Shown: positions 24,426 through 34,699 of the stretch, one piece after another | Layout: each line of letters opens with the position of its first letter | Numbering within the stretch: position 1 is the stretch's first letter | Origin: Mixophyes australis | Lineage: Eukaryota > Chordata > Amphibia > Anura > Limnodynastidae | Length of the DNA: 64,000 nucleotides | Direction of reading: 5' to 3' | NCBI GenBank assembly: GCA_036250195.1 | Contig: JAVHZZ010000005.1 | Location: 186,722,948 to 186,786,947 of the forward strand | Notes under the pieces: model-generated | What the model saw: the letters and a program-made list of their open reading frames with translations, nothing else | Database searches by the model: none | Told to the model about the DNA's origin: nothing | Program-made: the position numbers and the translations under genes

Positions 24426-24992
24426 GCTCGGTACATACTACAGGTTTTTCACCTGATTATCGGGATAAACGACTGTTAGGTCCGATATTGCATTAGTGTG
24501 TACGCTCCCACAATCATGCTTTATCATACCAAAGTACATCATATTGTTTGATCTGCTATTATAACCAGACTAAAAATCTCTATAAATGATGGAATGAAGT
24601 GTGTATGCATTCATAATCAGCAGTGTAGGCAGATCTCTATAGAATTTACTGAGTTACGATCTTTTCAGCAGATGGCAATGACCAGAGGCGGAACTAGCGA
24701 CTTGTGGGCCTCTGTGCAGGGAAGTGGGGAGAAGGGAACCGGGGTCCACAGTTCGCTAGTTCACCATGCAGCAAGCCCCATTATCTCCATGGGCCCCGGT
24801 ACACTGCAAATGCTGCACCAGTAGTAGTTCTGCCATTGGTTATGACAGATGAAGAGCACAGATTTAAAGGTAAAGCTTGTAAAATCGTATTAGTGTGTAC
24901 GCATGAATCAGCAGGCTGATCGGGATATTCAGTCATTAGTAAAATCTTTAAAGATACCGCATTGAGAAATTTTCTGTACTGTGTACCTACCT
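24426..24992. mobile_element. Inverted-repeat DNA element, interrupted by a hAT MITE
   Basis: The left end GCTCGGTACATACTACAG and the right end CTGTACTGTGTACCTACC form diverged inverted termini. Interior phrases TTAGTGTGTACGC occur once on each side. A separate hAT MITE (24683-24838) sits between the two halves. No coding sequence is present. Confidence 0.5.
24683..24838. mobile_element. hAT-type MITE nested in 24426-24992
   Basis: Ends CAGAGGCGGAACTAGC and AGTAGTTCTGCCATTG are inverted. Flanks GCAATGAC and GTTATGAC agree at 6 of 8 positions, consistent with an aged 8-bp TSD. Non-coding. Confidence 0.65.
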
Positions 24993-26630
24993 TTAGGGTT
25001 CTATGAACATAAACAAATTATATTGTGGATAAATTATAGCATTAGCAGATGCCAAAAGTTCAGGATAGTTTTTAAGTTTGAAAAATAATGCAGGGCTGTC
25101 ACTCATTTATTATCATCAACTATCGTTACTGGTTATTGCATGATATAGAGTTGGCACAATGCAGACAAATAACGCTTTATAGGTTAGATTTATTAGTTTG
25201 TAGGAAAACCATGTATGGATTGGTGGAGTGAAACAGGACTGTCACCAATGATGTCACAATGGCATATGTCTCTTGCTGTTTGAGATGCAGGGAGAGAAAA
25301 CGATAAAACACAGTTGACTTTATTTTTATCAAAGCATAGTAAAAAGATTAAATACTGCATTTTACCTACATGATCATAAATTCAAATGTCATTTTTAGGG
25401 TCTATTTCTTCTATATATTTCTAATGATATAACTTTTCAAATGTACCACTTTATATACCGTGCCAAGTCTTCTAGCCAATAGTATTAGGCCTATGTTTTG
25501 AAATGAAACTTGGCGTTAAGATAAATGAGATTTTCTTATATTGTTTACCATTCATCCAGGCATCCTTTAAAAAAATATCCTGTATCAAGGTTCAAAGAAC
25601 ATCGAAAATGTAACCTTTTGTTATGCTGCTTTTCATGAAAAATCACATTCAGTTCCAGAGTGAAAATGAAAAGAACAAAGGGAAGAAAGTTAAATATGTA
25701 TTAATAGAGATTGAGTTCATAGGTGGCTTGTTAGATCAAATGTCGCTTATTGACTGGAAAGCAATATGCTTTACAATGTAAAACTGCTCGCTGAACTCCG
25801 TAGAGAGTGACATATGGATGACATCTGTGACTGAAACATGCACTTGTGTTTTTATGGGCCTTTTGTCTACCTTTCTCTACATCTGTCAGGTCATAATTGG
25901 TTGTCCCAGTGCTTGTAGACTGGATGACAACAGGTGTCTTGTTACACAGAGACCTCTTCATGAAATGACTACTGCAGCAGTTGACTCAAGCTTCATAGGT
26001 TAGCATTGTCACATATAACCTGGACACCTAAAATGGTTGTATTATTCCAAAGTGACGGCTATGATTTCATGGTGTGGAATAGAGCACAATAATTAGTTAC
26101 AAGACTGGCCTTTGCAGTTTTTTTCTGTGCAGGGTGGTTAATCAGACAATTGCATTGGGCCCCAAACATTTTAGGAGAAGCGTTACTACACATAAACCAA
26201 AACCTCCCAGAGTTTTTAGATCTGTGGGCTACCAGGATCTAGAGGAGGATTTGTACTTGCTTATTTTCAAAAGCATGCAGCAAAGCATGTACGAGATTTG
26301 ATGGGGAGGGGTGGTCCTGTGTCCCATACTAGCATCGTGAACAGACTACAGCATAGCAAGTAAGTGAAACTGGGGAAGGTAGGTGTGTGCGTGTCTAAAA
26401 GTTAATGTAAGCGTGTAACAAGCTGACTGTGAGCAGTGACTGAATGTAAATTAGTCTGGGAGTTAGTTCTGCAGGTGACCATCTGTGTGGAATACTGAGT
26501 ATGTACACTGAATGAATGACACAGAACAAGTAATGTGTTGTAGGACTGAGAGTAAATGTACACTGCACATGTAGTTACCTGGTGTATAATATGCTATGAG
26601 AGGTTGAATAGCTCAGATTTTGTGCCAGGA
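24993..26630. other. No gene recognised
   Basis: AT-rich unique-looking sequence with no supported feature. Confidence 0.45.
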
Positions 26631-27140
26631 TCCATAGTCTATTGGCTATGCTCTCTTTTTGCATTTAGTATGTCTCTGCACTCTTAAGTGATGTAAGTCT
26701 GTGTCAATCTACTCCCTGCCCTTCACATGTGTGTCAGTGTCATTCTCCGCGCTGCCATCCCTATGTGCTGTGACTGACAACAACATGACAAGTGCAGTAC
26801 CATGCGAGCAGGCTCCAAGACAAGCATCCAACACAGCATGGCTGAAAAAGGTAAGTGTTAGTGAAGAGGTGGGGGGATTTGTCTCAATGTAATGAGGGAA
26901 GAGGGGTTGTCTTAATGTAATGAGGAAAAGAGTTGGCCTATTAAGTTAATTATGAACTGTTGATAGGGGCTAACTATTTAATGGTGGGTGCTATTAAGTT
27001 ATTTGTGGGGTGATGGTGGGGTATTACATTTAATAGTGAGACCTATAAATTTAAGGTGGTGTGATGGGACCTTTAATGTAATGCTGGGGTGGTTTGGAGG
27101 TTATTAGCTGAATGTGGGGCTGAGCTTTTTCTCGCTATCC
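26630..27140 (+). mobile_element. Minisatellite-bearing repeat family, copy C
   Basis: Contains GGTAAGTGTTAGTGAAGAGG followed by two units of a TTGTCTCAATGTAATGAGG-type sequence, then the AT-rich GGTGGTTTGG(A/G)G phrases seen after the large minisatellite at 9160. This copy appears to preserve the low-copy state of the sequence that expanded in copy A. Confidence 0.45.
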
Positions 27141-27201
27141 TATTACCTTATTGCATGTCATCTTCTAACCTGGTTAAGCTACCACAAGTTAACCAGACCA
27201 G

Positions 27202-27535
27202 GGGCCTGAATCATTAAGGTACTTAAATTAAGAAGTTTCTTATTTAAGTCTCCTGGACAAAACCATGTTACAATGCAAGGGGTGAAAATTAGTTTTCTGT
27301 TTTGCACACAAGTTAAATACTAACTGTTTTTTCATGTAGCACACAAATACTTGATAGCTTATTTGTGTACTGAAATTTAAAGTTGATATTTGTGTGCTAC
27401 ATTTAAAAAACAGCCAGTATTTAACTTATGTGCAAAACAGAAAACTAACTGTCACCCCTTGCATTGTAACATGGTTTTGTCCAGGGGACTTAAATAAGAA
27501 ACTTCCTAATTTAAGTACCTTAATGAATCAGGCCC
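27202..27535. mobile_element. Long-palindrome MITE, 334 bp
   Basis: The entire element folds back on itself. GGGCCTGAATCATTAAGG at the left is mirrored at the right, ACCATGTTACAATGCAAGGGG is mirrored near 27455-27475, and TTTTGCACA(C)AAGTTAAATA is mirrored near the middle. Flanks give a 3-bp CAG duplication. The same family is at 2798-2965 and 28083-28175. Confidence 0.8.
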
Positions 27536-28082
27536 CAGGTATCTTACTCTACATTAAGATAACAATTCTTAGGGCTGTGTTTTATATATAACATTAATAA
27601 AAATTATTGCACATTTTTAATGATAGCTCATCTTCCACAGGCCCTCTCCTATGTGACCTCTTGCCTTACTATTGCAGTGACCTAATAATTAATACATTCA
27701 TTTTTGAAAACACCATTCTTATCAACTATATAATTCAGCACAGGCTGTAAAAGTAAATGAGGTGGAAAGTTTGGGAACAGAGCTTTTTGTGTTAGGTGGA
27801 AGGGGTGATGTTGGATGATGTACTTTTTGTTTAATAATTATGAATAATATACCATAAAATGTTCTATAAATGTTGTAAGCTCATTATATAAATACTATTT
27901 TAGGAACAATAAACAGCTCAAAATGAAACTTTTTTTTTGCATTTTTCATTAAACTTACTTTTTGCTGTGAAATACAAAAACAATACACCAGCCTGATTTT
28001 GCAAATGAAAACCAACACCAAACACTAGGATTGTTTTGGGAACAAAACCTGAATTAAAAAAAATATTTGCTTTCTGTTTGTG
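27536..28082. other. No gene recognised
   Basis: AT-rich spacer between two MITE copies. Confidence 0.4.
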
Positions 28083-28175
28083 GGCCTGATTCATTAAGGA
28101 TCTTAACTGAAGAAACTTTTTATTTCATTCTCCTGGACAAAACCATGTTACAATGCAAGGGGTGCAAATTAGTAT
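28083..28175. mobile_element. Half copy of the GGGCCTGATTCATTAAGG MITE
   Basis: GGGCCTGATTCATTAAGG through TTACAATGCAAGGGGTG matches one arm of the 27202 element. The other arm is not found, so this copy is truncated. Confidence 0.65.
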
Positions 28176-28375
28176 TCAGAGACATAACAACCTCCTTCTT
28201 TTGCACCTATAAATACCTATCACTTAATTAAAAACATTCACCGCAGTGCACAGGACCTACTGAAGCATAGACGATTTTCTAATAAATAAAAATAATATAC
28301 AATCTATTAACAGCCCATTAAACAGGCTTATACCTGTAATCTACAATATAAAATGTAGATTAACAAAGACATTTA

Positions 28376-28570
28376 GGGGGGTATTCAATTGTTGCTCCGC
28401 AAAAAAACAAGCGCGTTAAAACTATTACCGTTTATACGGTAAACTTGCGCGTAAAAACCGTTAATACGGTAGTTTACTCGCTGAAATTCAGCGAGTAATT
28501 ACCGTATAAACGGTAATAGTTTAAACACGCTCGTTCTTCCGGCGGCCGGAGCAACAATTGAATACCCCCC
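28376..28570. mobile_element. Palindromic MITE with TTA TSD (Harbinger-like), 195 bp
   Basis: Ends GGGGGGTATTCAATTGTTGC and GCAACAATTGAATACCCCCC are perfect inverted repeats. The interior repeats ACCGT(T/A)TA(T/A)ACGGTA motifs in both directions. TTA flanks both sides (28373-28375 and 28571-28573). Confidence 0.85.
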
Positions 28571-28640
28571 TTAGTCTTGTATTTATGGCTACATGCCACC
28601 ATATTAATAAGAGCTAATAATGTAGATATCTAAAAAAGTA

Positions 28641-29310
28641 GGGCTGTGCACCGGCCACTTTTGGTGTCTCGTGTTTTGTGTTTTGGATTCGGATTTGCTT
28701 GAGGTTTTGGGTTTGGATTTGTTTCACAAAACACCTGACGAAAGGTTTTGGTTAGGATTTAAGGTTTTGGATTCGGATTTATTTTGAAAAAAACATAAAA
28801 AGTGTTAAAATCAAGTTTTTTGGTTTATTTTCACTCCTACGCTATTATTAACCTCAATAACATTCAATAACAATCATTTCCACTAATTCCCAGTCTATTC
28901 TGCAGAATCAGTGAACTTTGTAATATTGCAGTACCAATGGACTTATACTGCAGGATTGTTTTTGGAATTTTTTTTTTAATTTCTTTTTTTAATAACTTTT
29001 TTAAAATTTTTCGTTCTGTGCTGTGCTGGGCTGTGCTGGGCTGGGCTGTGTCCTTCTAAGGGCATTGTTATTTCCCCAGCACAGCACAAGATATAGCATG
29101 ACAGAGGACCACTTAACACACCCTCCCTCTACCCTGATCAATGCCCGAGTGAAGATGGCGGCGCCTAGCGCTGAATTTATAGGATCCGAGTATCGCGAGA
29201 TCCGACAGCGGGATTATGACTCGGGAATACCCGGATCTGTCTCGGATCCGGCTCGGATCGGCAACGTTCGGGTGGGCTCGGATTTCAGATATCCGAGCCC
29301 GCTCATCTCT
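28641..29310 (-). mobile_element. GAGATGAGCGGG-type repeat element, reverse copy
   Basis: The right end is the reverse of GAGATGAGCGGGCTCGGATA. Interior motifs (CGGATCC, CTCGGATC, TATCGCGAGATCC, GGATTCGGATTT) parallel the element at 4859 on the other strand. No protein is encoded, and the frames that run through it are chance openings. Confidence 0.55.
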
Positions 29311-29889
29311 ATAAAAAAGTAAAAAATAAAAATGAAATATGAAAATATAAAAAATGCTAAATCGCAATGCATGTACACAATATTTGATCAGAATATATAT
29401 AATATATATAATGAGAAGGATAGATAATATTCAAAATATACATATATTCTGAGGCGACAAGCATCTGTTAATAAAGATCATACTATCTTGGACTTTAGTA
29501 TATATCAATAGACACTATGAGCATTTTTTGGAATATTTCGAACCCACCAGTCAACACCAGACTTCTAATTTCATATATATTAAATCCTTGATTGTATATA
29601 TAAGGATATTAACTTAATTAATCACTTATCATATAACCTTATAGAGCACCGAGCAACACAGAACAACACCAAAAGTTGGTATTGAACTAGGAGAAAGGGG
29701 GGATATAGGGTATAGAGAATTAATACGGCAGAACTATCCCATTCACGATACACTCTCACCTGCTCAATAATAACCAATCACATAAAGAATATTATTAATA
29801 TTATTAATAATAGAAATTCACTATGGGATTGCTCCTAACCATAATTTCATAGGAAAAATAAGTATGAGTTGCATGTTATTATGGACATC

Positions 29890-30420
29890 CACACTAGATG
29901 TATCTTCATCATATAATTTCATTAAGTTCCATAGCCTCATTTAATCCTGCCAGGGAAAGGGTGTTTAGCTGGTACATCCAAAAATCTTCTTTCTTGCACA
30001 GTCTTTTAAACCTATCAACACCACAAGGGGTGGCCTTAATTATTTCTACTCCAGTGACCGAAAGACAATCGGGGTTGCAATCATGTTTAAGAGCAAAATT
30101 CTTGGATACGCTGTGTGCTCTAAAGCAATTAAGTATGGTATGTTTATGCTCATTGAACCTTAACTTTAATGCTCTGGTTGTCCTACCTACATACAGCAGG
30201 TTGCAACTACACCTCAATAAATAAATTACATAGGTTTAATTGCAATTGATAAACCCTTTTATCTTGTATTCTTTATCCCCAGCTGTGGACCGCTGTGGAC
30301 CGAACAGTGTCCAATTTGTTGGTTATATATTTGCATGTAATACATCGTTGGCTGCCACATCTATAGCACCCATCTGGGGTGGACAATAACCCCCCAAGCT
30401 TAGTCTCAATAAGGGGAAGC
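29890..30420 (-). pseudogene. Penelope-like element fragment, GIY-YIG endonuclease end
   Basis: On the minus strand a 102-residue frame (30217-29909) reads CSCNLLYVGRTTRALKLRF, then EHKHTI, and later FWMYQLNTLSLAGLNEA. The YVG...R...EH pattern after a CxC motif is that of the GIY-YIG nuclease found at the C-terminus of Penelope-like retroelements. Upstream on the same strand, out of frame, a Cys-rich linker (GCYRCGSQRCITCKYI) matches the usual region between RT and nuclease. The RT itself is absent and frames are broken, so this is a 5'-truncated dead copy. A stand-alone GIY-YIG host gene is much less likely given the linker. Confidence 0.75.
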
Positions 30421-30422
30421 TG

Positions 30423-30702
30423 CATTCAAAAGTCACCAGAGACTTGGGGGACCTGTACTGTAAAACCTGAACAGGTTAACATTGAATAATAATTACTATT
30501 GGTGGTTGGGAACAATTGTCCTGGCTATGTGTCCAGCTGTGTGCATAATGTCAAAGAAGAGAGAGCCCATACAACACAGAAGCAAAAACCTTCTCCAGAA
30601 GCAGAAGAAGAGGTTTAATATAGGTGTCTGATAATGCGTCTGACTTATAGTAGTCACACTTTCCCTATAACCATCTACAATTGTTATTACACTACCTTAT
30701 AT
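30423..30702. other. No gene recognised
   Basis: Spacer between the Penelope-like fragment and the U2-headed retroposon. It ends with the left copy of the retroposon's target duplication. Confidence 0.4.
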
Positions 30703-30714
30703 ATCAATTTTTAC
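30703..30714. repeat. Left target-site duplication of U2-headed retroposon
   Basis: ATCAATTTTTAC here is repeated exactly at 31475-31486. Similarity continues for a few further bases with two mismatches. Confidence 0.75.
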
Positions 30715-30717
30715 CAC

Positions 30718-31474
30718 ATCGCTTTTCGGCCTTTGGCTAAGATCAGGTGTAGATGCCCATGTCCTCTGGCCAAGAGGCCGGCTGCGTGGAGCCCGAGGTG
30801 CTATGTGCCCCGAATACTGTCTGAGCCGGGGGTTCCCGAAAATGCACGGTGGAGGAAGGCACCGCTGCACAGAGTAAGGCACTTTGCACCTTTCATTTTT
30901 AGGCAGCACCATTTTTCCTTTGCATTAGCCTTTTGGACAGGTGCAAGGACAATTTTTATATTTCCGGCCGAAAGGCTGGAGCCTTATGGCACTTATTCAT
31001 TATAACACATAGCATATAGCCCTTTTTTTCACATTTTTGATTAAATGTTTGTTTTTTGCACGTTTGTAGGGGTTTAAGTATAGACCCTTATGGGCGACCC
31101 ACTTTCAACAAGTTATCTGAGGCTTCCTCCTTCTGGGGGGCTGAAGAACCAGTACCCCAAGGGAAGCTTCGGCCAACCTTGGGGTAAAGGGGACCACCCG
31201 AGACTTGCGGCGGAGGTGGTCCTGAAGACACTTGCCTCCTAAGAGGCCTTTTGGCTCCGGAGGTCGGGGATGTAAAGGGACCCTCCCTAGCTTCGGCGAA
31301 GGAGGGCCTGAAGATCTTCTTTTCCCCCCTCTGGGTCCTTTTGGCTCCTGGGGAGGCACGGAGCCCTTTCACTTTTCAGAAGGGTCGCAAGTCCCAAGCC
31401 CCCAGCACAGTATTGCACTGCACTGGGTGATTGAAGTCACGCACCTCTGGCTTCATAAAAATAAATATTAAAAA
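30718..31474 (+). mobile_element. Retroposed sequence with U2 snRNA-like 5' head
   Basis: The first ~36 bases begin ATCGCTTTTCGGCC and continue TTTGGCTAAGATCAGG, matching the first ~36 nt of vertebrate U2 snRNA with two substitutions and one missing T. The homology starts at U2 nucleotide 1. The branch-point recognition segment that follows in U2 is lost, so it cannot act as U2. A GTCCTCTGGCCAAGAGG stem nearby may be a remnant of a later U2 stem-loop. The body (to ~31455) is unrelated GC-rich sequence with hairpins, and it ends in an A-rich tail. A 12-bp duplication, ATCAATTTTTAC, flanks it. This fits either an snRNA-headed SINE or a chimeric retrocopy made by LINE template switching. Open frames within it have no recognisable domain. 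Confidence 0.65.
31139..31355. repeat. Tandem hairpin units inside the retroposon body
   Basis: Two adjacent ~85-90-bp units share GTAAAGGGGACC/GTAAAGGGACC, a hairpin, CCTGAAGA and (G/C)CTTTTGGCTCC. Hairpin 1: GGACCACC (31191-31198) with GGTGGTCC (31215-31222). Hairpin 2: GGGACCCTCC (31277-31286) with GGAGGGCC (31301-31308, one bulge). A partial third unit precedes them at the GGCTGAAGAACC phrase. Confidence 0.6.
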
Positions 31475-31486
31475 ATCAATTTTTAC

Positions 31487-31632
31487 TGCATGTCTTAGAT
31501 TGTAAGCTAATTTGGGCAAGACCATCTCTACCTTCTGTTTCATATTATTAAATGCTATTTATTGGTATCATCATCCCCTCAATGTACAGAGCTAAGTAAT
31601 ATATTGATGCTATAAAAATAAAGGATGACAAT
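31487..31632 (+). mobile_element. L2-like 3' tail fragment
   Basis: TTAGATTGTAAGCTAATTTG, GGGCAAGACC and GATGCTATAAAAATAAAGGA are diverged versions of the L2/SINE 3' consensus seen at 14160-14260 and 32280-32370. Confidence 0.5.
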
Positions 31633-32008
31633 AACTATTGTGTTTTGTGTAGTGGTCATAAGAAAGGTATATGTATTGTATAGAGATCATTAGTGTATTC
31701 TCTATATTGTATATTCTTTATTAAGATTATCTCTGTATTGTTCTTTATGAGGGTTTGGGGGTTACTTATGATGGGCCAGTACTGTGTGCTTAACCCGAAG
31801 GTTGAAGCTTTGCCTAGGCCACTGGGAATCCGTGCACTGGCCCTGCAGATGAAGCTGTATTGTGCTTGCTTATAGTTCTTTCACATAACAAATTTTCAGA
31901 TATTTCATTGGCTATGTGAAGCAGAAAGTAATGGCTAGCCCCACAACACAATAAGGGACCTTGTGTTGTAGAATCTCACAGTCCTGATTCACAGTCTCTA
32001 GGGAGTGG
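31633..32008. other. No gene recognised
   Basis: AT-rich sequence between repeats. Nothing supported. Confidence 0.4.
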
Positions 32009-32016
32009 GATGGTCT

Positions 32017-32382
32017 GTGGGCAGCACGGTGGCGAAGTGGTAGCACTTCTGTCTCACAGCACTGGGGTCATGAGTTCAATTCCCGACCATGGCCTTATCT
32101 GTGAGGAGTTTGTATGTTCTCCCTGTGTTTGCGTGGGTTTCCTCCGGGTGCTCCGGTTTCCTCCCACACTCCAAAAACATACTAGTAGGTTAATTGGCTG
32201 CAATTAAAATTGACCCTAGTGTCTACCTGTCTCCCTCTCTGTCTGTCTGTGTGTGTGAGTGTCTATATTAGGGAATTTAGACTGTAAGCTCCAATGGGGC
32301 AGGGACAGATGTGAATGAGTTCTCTGTACAGCGCTGCGGAGTCAGTGGCGCTATATAAATAAATGGTGATGATGATGATGAT
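32017..32382 (+). mobile_element. tRNA-headed SINE with (GAT)n tail, copy 2
   Basis: Starts GTGGGCAGCACGGTGGCGAA, with an A-box-like GGTGGCGAAGTGG and a B-box-like GAGTTCAATTCCC. It then shares the conserved middle with copy 1 (13908-14262) and ends GCGCTATATAAATAAATGGT(GAT)n. GATGGTCT at 32009-32016 recurs at 32383-32390, a likely target duplication, although part overlaps the GAT tail. Confidence 0.8.
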
Positions 32383-32390
32383 GATGGTCT

Positions 32391-33356
32391 CCAGAGTCCT
32401 TCCATAAGAGTCATTTAAACAGTAGGAGAAACCCATAGATAGGAAATTGACGTTCCTATTCTGTAAGTGATTCTCACCTAATTTAGGTGACCCCTGTAGC
32501 AAGCTTTAAATTGATAGCTGTTGCATCACAATTTTGCTGCATAGTGCTATTCCTGAGTTACACTTTCAGATTGCAATACTACAATATAATTGTCTCAATC
32601 AGCATTACTGTTTTGCATATAGTACAATACTGACTGTTTGGGGACTCTAAATGACAATCATTCATCTAAAGTCAAATTTACCATAATACATAAAATGGAT
32701 AAAAAGTGTTACTGCCTTGGGCGGTTACTGCTAAAGGAGGGGGATAATGAGAAGAAAGTTCTCCTACAAAAACAGCAACCAGTACCAGGCTATGCCAGGT
32801 TGGGATTGTCACACTCTAACAAGACAACGTGGGAACACTGTGATAGGTGAAACCAGACTCAGCTCAATTAGACTCAGACCTGCAAAACACATGAAAACAT
32901 GCAAACCACCCATGGCAAACCAGACTTGTACTGCATTGCACTGGCACTCTTCCTGGCACCCCTTAGGTGGTGTGTGCAATGATAATAGTGTATATTACAA
33001 AATATTACATGTTCTCTCTTCTTTTATGTTACCTTATTTGAATTACAAGACATGGTACAACATTTGAATCTTGATACACCAATTAAATTTATTTTAGAGA
33101 ATTGTTTTGATAGCATACATTTTCTAGATATCACAAGTTTACAGCCACAGGGACGGCACCTCTCTTTGTCAAAAACCCACTGCTAAAAATAATCTACCTG
33201 CATTAAGCTTTTCTTAATGGTAATCTGTAACGGTCTCATAAAAAAAAAAAATGTGTGCAACATCAACTGTAGGGTTCAGAAACACTTCCATAATGGTTGT
33301 TATCTTACAGGTTTTATTCTTACATTATTGATCTTTGACATATTTTTGACCCTATG
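32391..33356. other. No gene recognised
   Basis: AT-rich sequence. Open frames around 32640-33070 have no recognisable domain. Confidence 0.45.
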
Positions 33357-33483
33357 GGCTAGAATTACTAAACTGCGGATTTGAAAAGGTGGAGATGTTG
33401 CCTATAGCAACCAATCAGATTCTAGCTATCATATATTGAGTGCATTCTACAAAATGACAGCTAGAATCTAATTGGTTACTATT
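33357..33483. mobile_element. Truncated palindromic MITE
   Basis: GGGCTAGAATTACTAAACTG, TTGCCTATAGCAACCAATCA and GACAGCTAGAATCTAATTGG match the 12080 element. The distal inverted terminus is missing, so the copy ends in the adjacent L1-like sequence. Confidence 0.7.
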
Positions 33484-33596
33484 ACTTCGGATTAGTGATA
33501 TATAAAAGATGTCATCTGCAAGGTCCAAGATTTTGATTTCTTTGCAGATGCCTTCAAATCTGGGCCAATTTTGTAAAATGCTGCAGAGTGACAAGG
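33484..33596 (-). pseudogene. L1/Tx1-like reverse transcriptase, ADD-motif part
   Basis: Minus-strand translation shows LADDIFYISL preceded by KEIKI, the catalytic ADD region of an L1-clade reverse transcriptase (FADD in typical members). The fragment stops at the CAAGG target site of the LTR 33597-35465, and the reading frame resumes on the other side of that LTR at 35471. It is a dead piece without endonuclease or ORF1. Confidence 0.65.
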
Positions 33597-33810
33597 TGTC
33601 ACGGGCACTAGGAGTCTTTACCCAGGGATCACCAGGTGATAGGCTTACCAGAGCAGTATAGATGGTAATATGGTACTCTGGTAGCAGGGTGATCACGGAA
33701 CAGGAAATAGCAGATGATAGAGATGCTCAGGAAAGTCTATGACTAGCAGCACTGGTAATATGGATGTAGTAATACACGAGGAACTGTATGGACAAAGGAC
33801 ACGTGAGGGT

Positions 33811-34075
33811 AGTCAGTGGTCTGCGGTAGCAAGTTGTACCACTGCTATAGTGAGGAGGAATGTCCAACAGAAACGAGGAGGTGATGAGAGTCAGCGGTCT
33901 GCGGATAGCAAGTTGTACCGCTGTCTGAGTGAAGGAATGGAATCCAAGTGGAGGTATCCGGGGAGTCAGTGGTCTGCGTTAGCAAGTTGTACCACTGCTA
34001 TGTGAGAGGATACTGGAACAGGTGACACAGGAAACAGGGATCAGTGGTCTGCCTCTAGCAAGTTGTACCACTGAA
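33811..34075. repeat. ~75-bp tandem repeat in LTR, four units
   Basis: CAG(T/C)GGTCTGCG followed by TAGCAAGTTGTACC(A/G)CTG recurs at about 33815, 33890, 33966 and 34042. Confidence 0.85.
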
Positions 34076-34699
34076 TATATATGTGAGGAGGAGCACGGGG
34101 AGAGACTGCAATACAGAGGATACACGGGCACCTTAAACTTGATCCACAATAACATGCACAATATAGTAATGACTGAACAGCACTGCAATAATAGAAAGTC
34201 ACTGAAACTATCCGGGCAAAAGATAACACAGTCAATGATGGTAATAGTCTCAGCGGATAGTAAACTCCAGAGGAGAACAAACTCAGTCCAGCAAGATATG
34301 CGATACACCAGCACAGTCAATGAGAAGTATGCATACCGTGATTCAGGAGCAGGCTGTCAGACAGGAGTGCAGAGATACCTGAACGGCTGGAGGCCGGCAG
34401 GATGCGAAGTCCCAGAAGGGTGAAGCGGTAATCAAGTAGGTGCAGCGCACAGGTAGGTAGACCAGCAGGGGAACAAATACTCAGGAAGCAGTAGTATGTA
34501 GAACTGGACTCCTGGAGGACCCTGAAGAGTAGCGATGGTCTAGACGAGATGAAAGCAGTGAGGCGCAGATCCGATGCAGACTGGCGAGTAGAGACCAGCA
34601 GGAACACTGAGAAGCACGGAGAGCGGATCAGCTGTTGTAGACACGAGTAGAACTGAGGAGTAGCAGTCAGCAGGACTCTGCAGGTACACGGAGGTAGCG

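Noticed and set aside
30718..30753. Functional U2 snRNA gene
   Set aside because: Only the first ~36 nt resemble U2. The branch-point recognition region, Sm site and 3' stem-loops are absent, and it lies within a retroposed unit.
31088..31372. 94-residue Pro/Gly/Arg-rich open frame
   Set aside because: Several frames on both strands are open across this GC-rich tandem segment of the retroposon. There is no domain or codon evidence.
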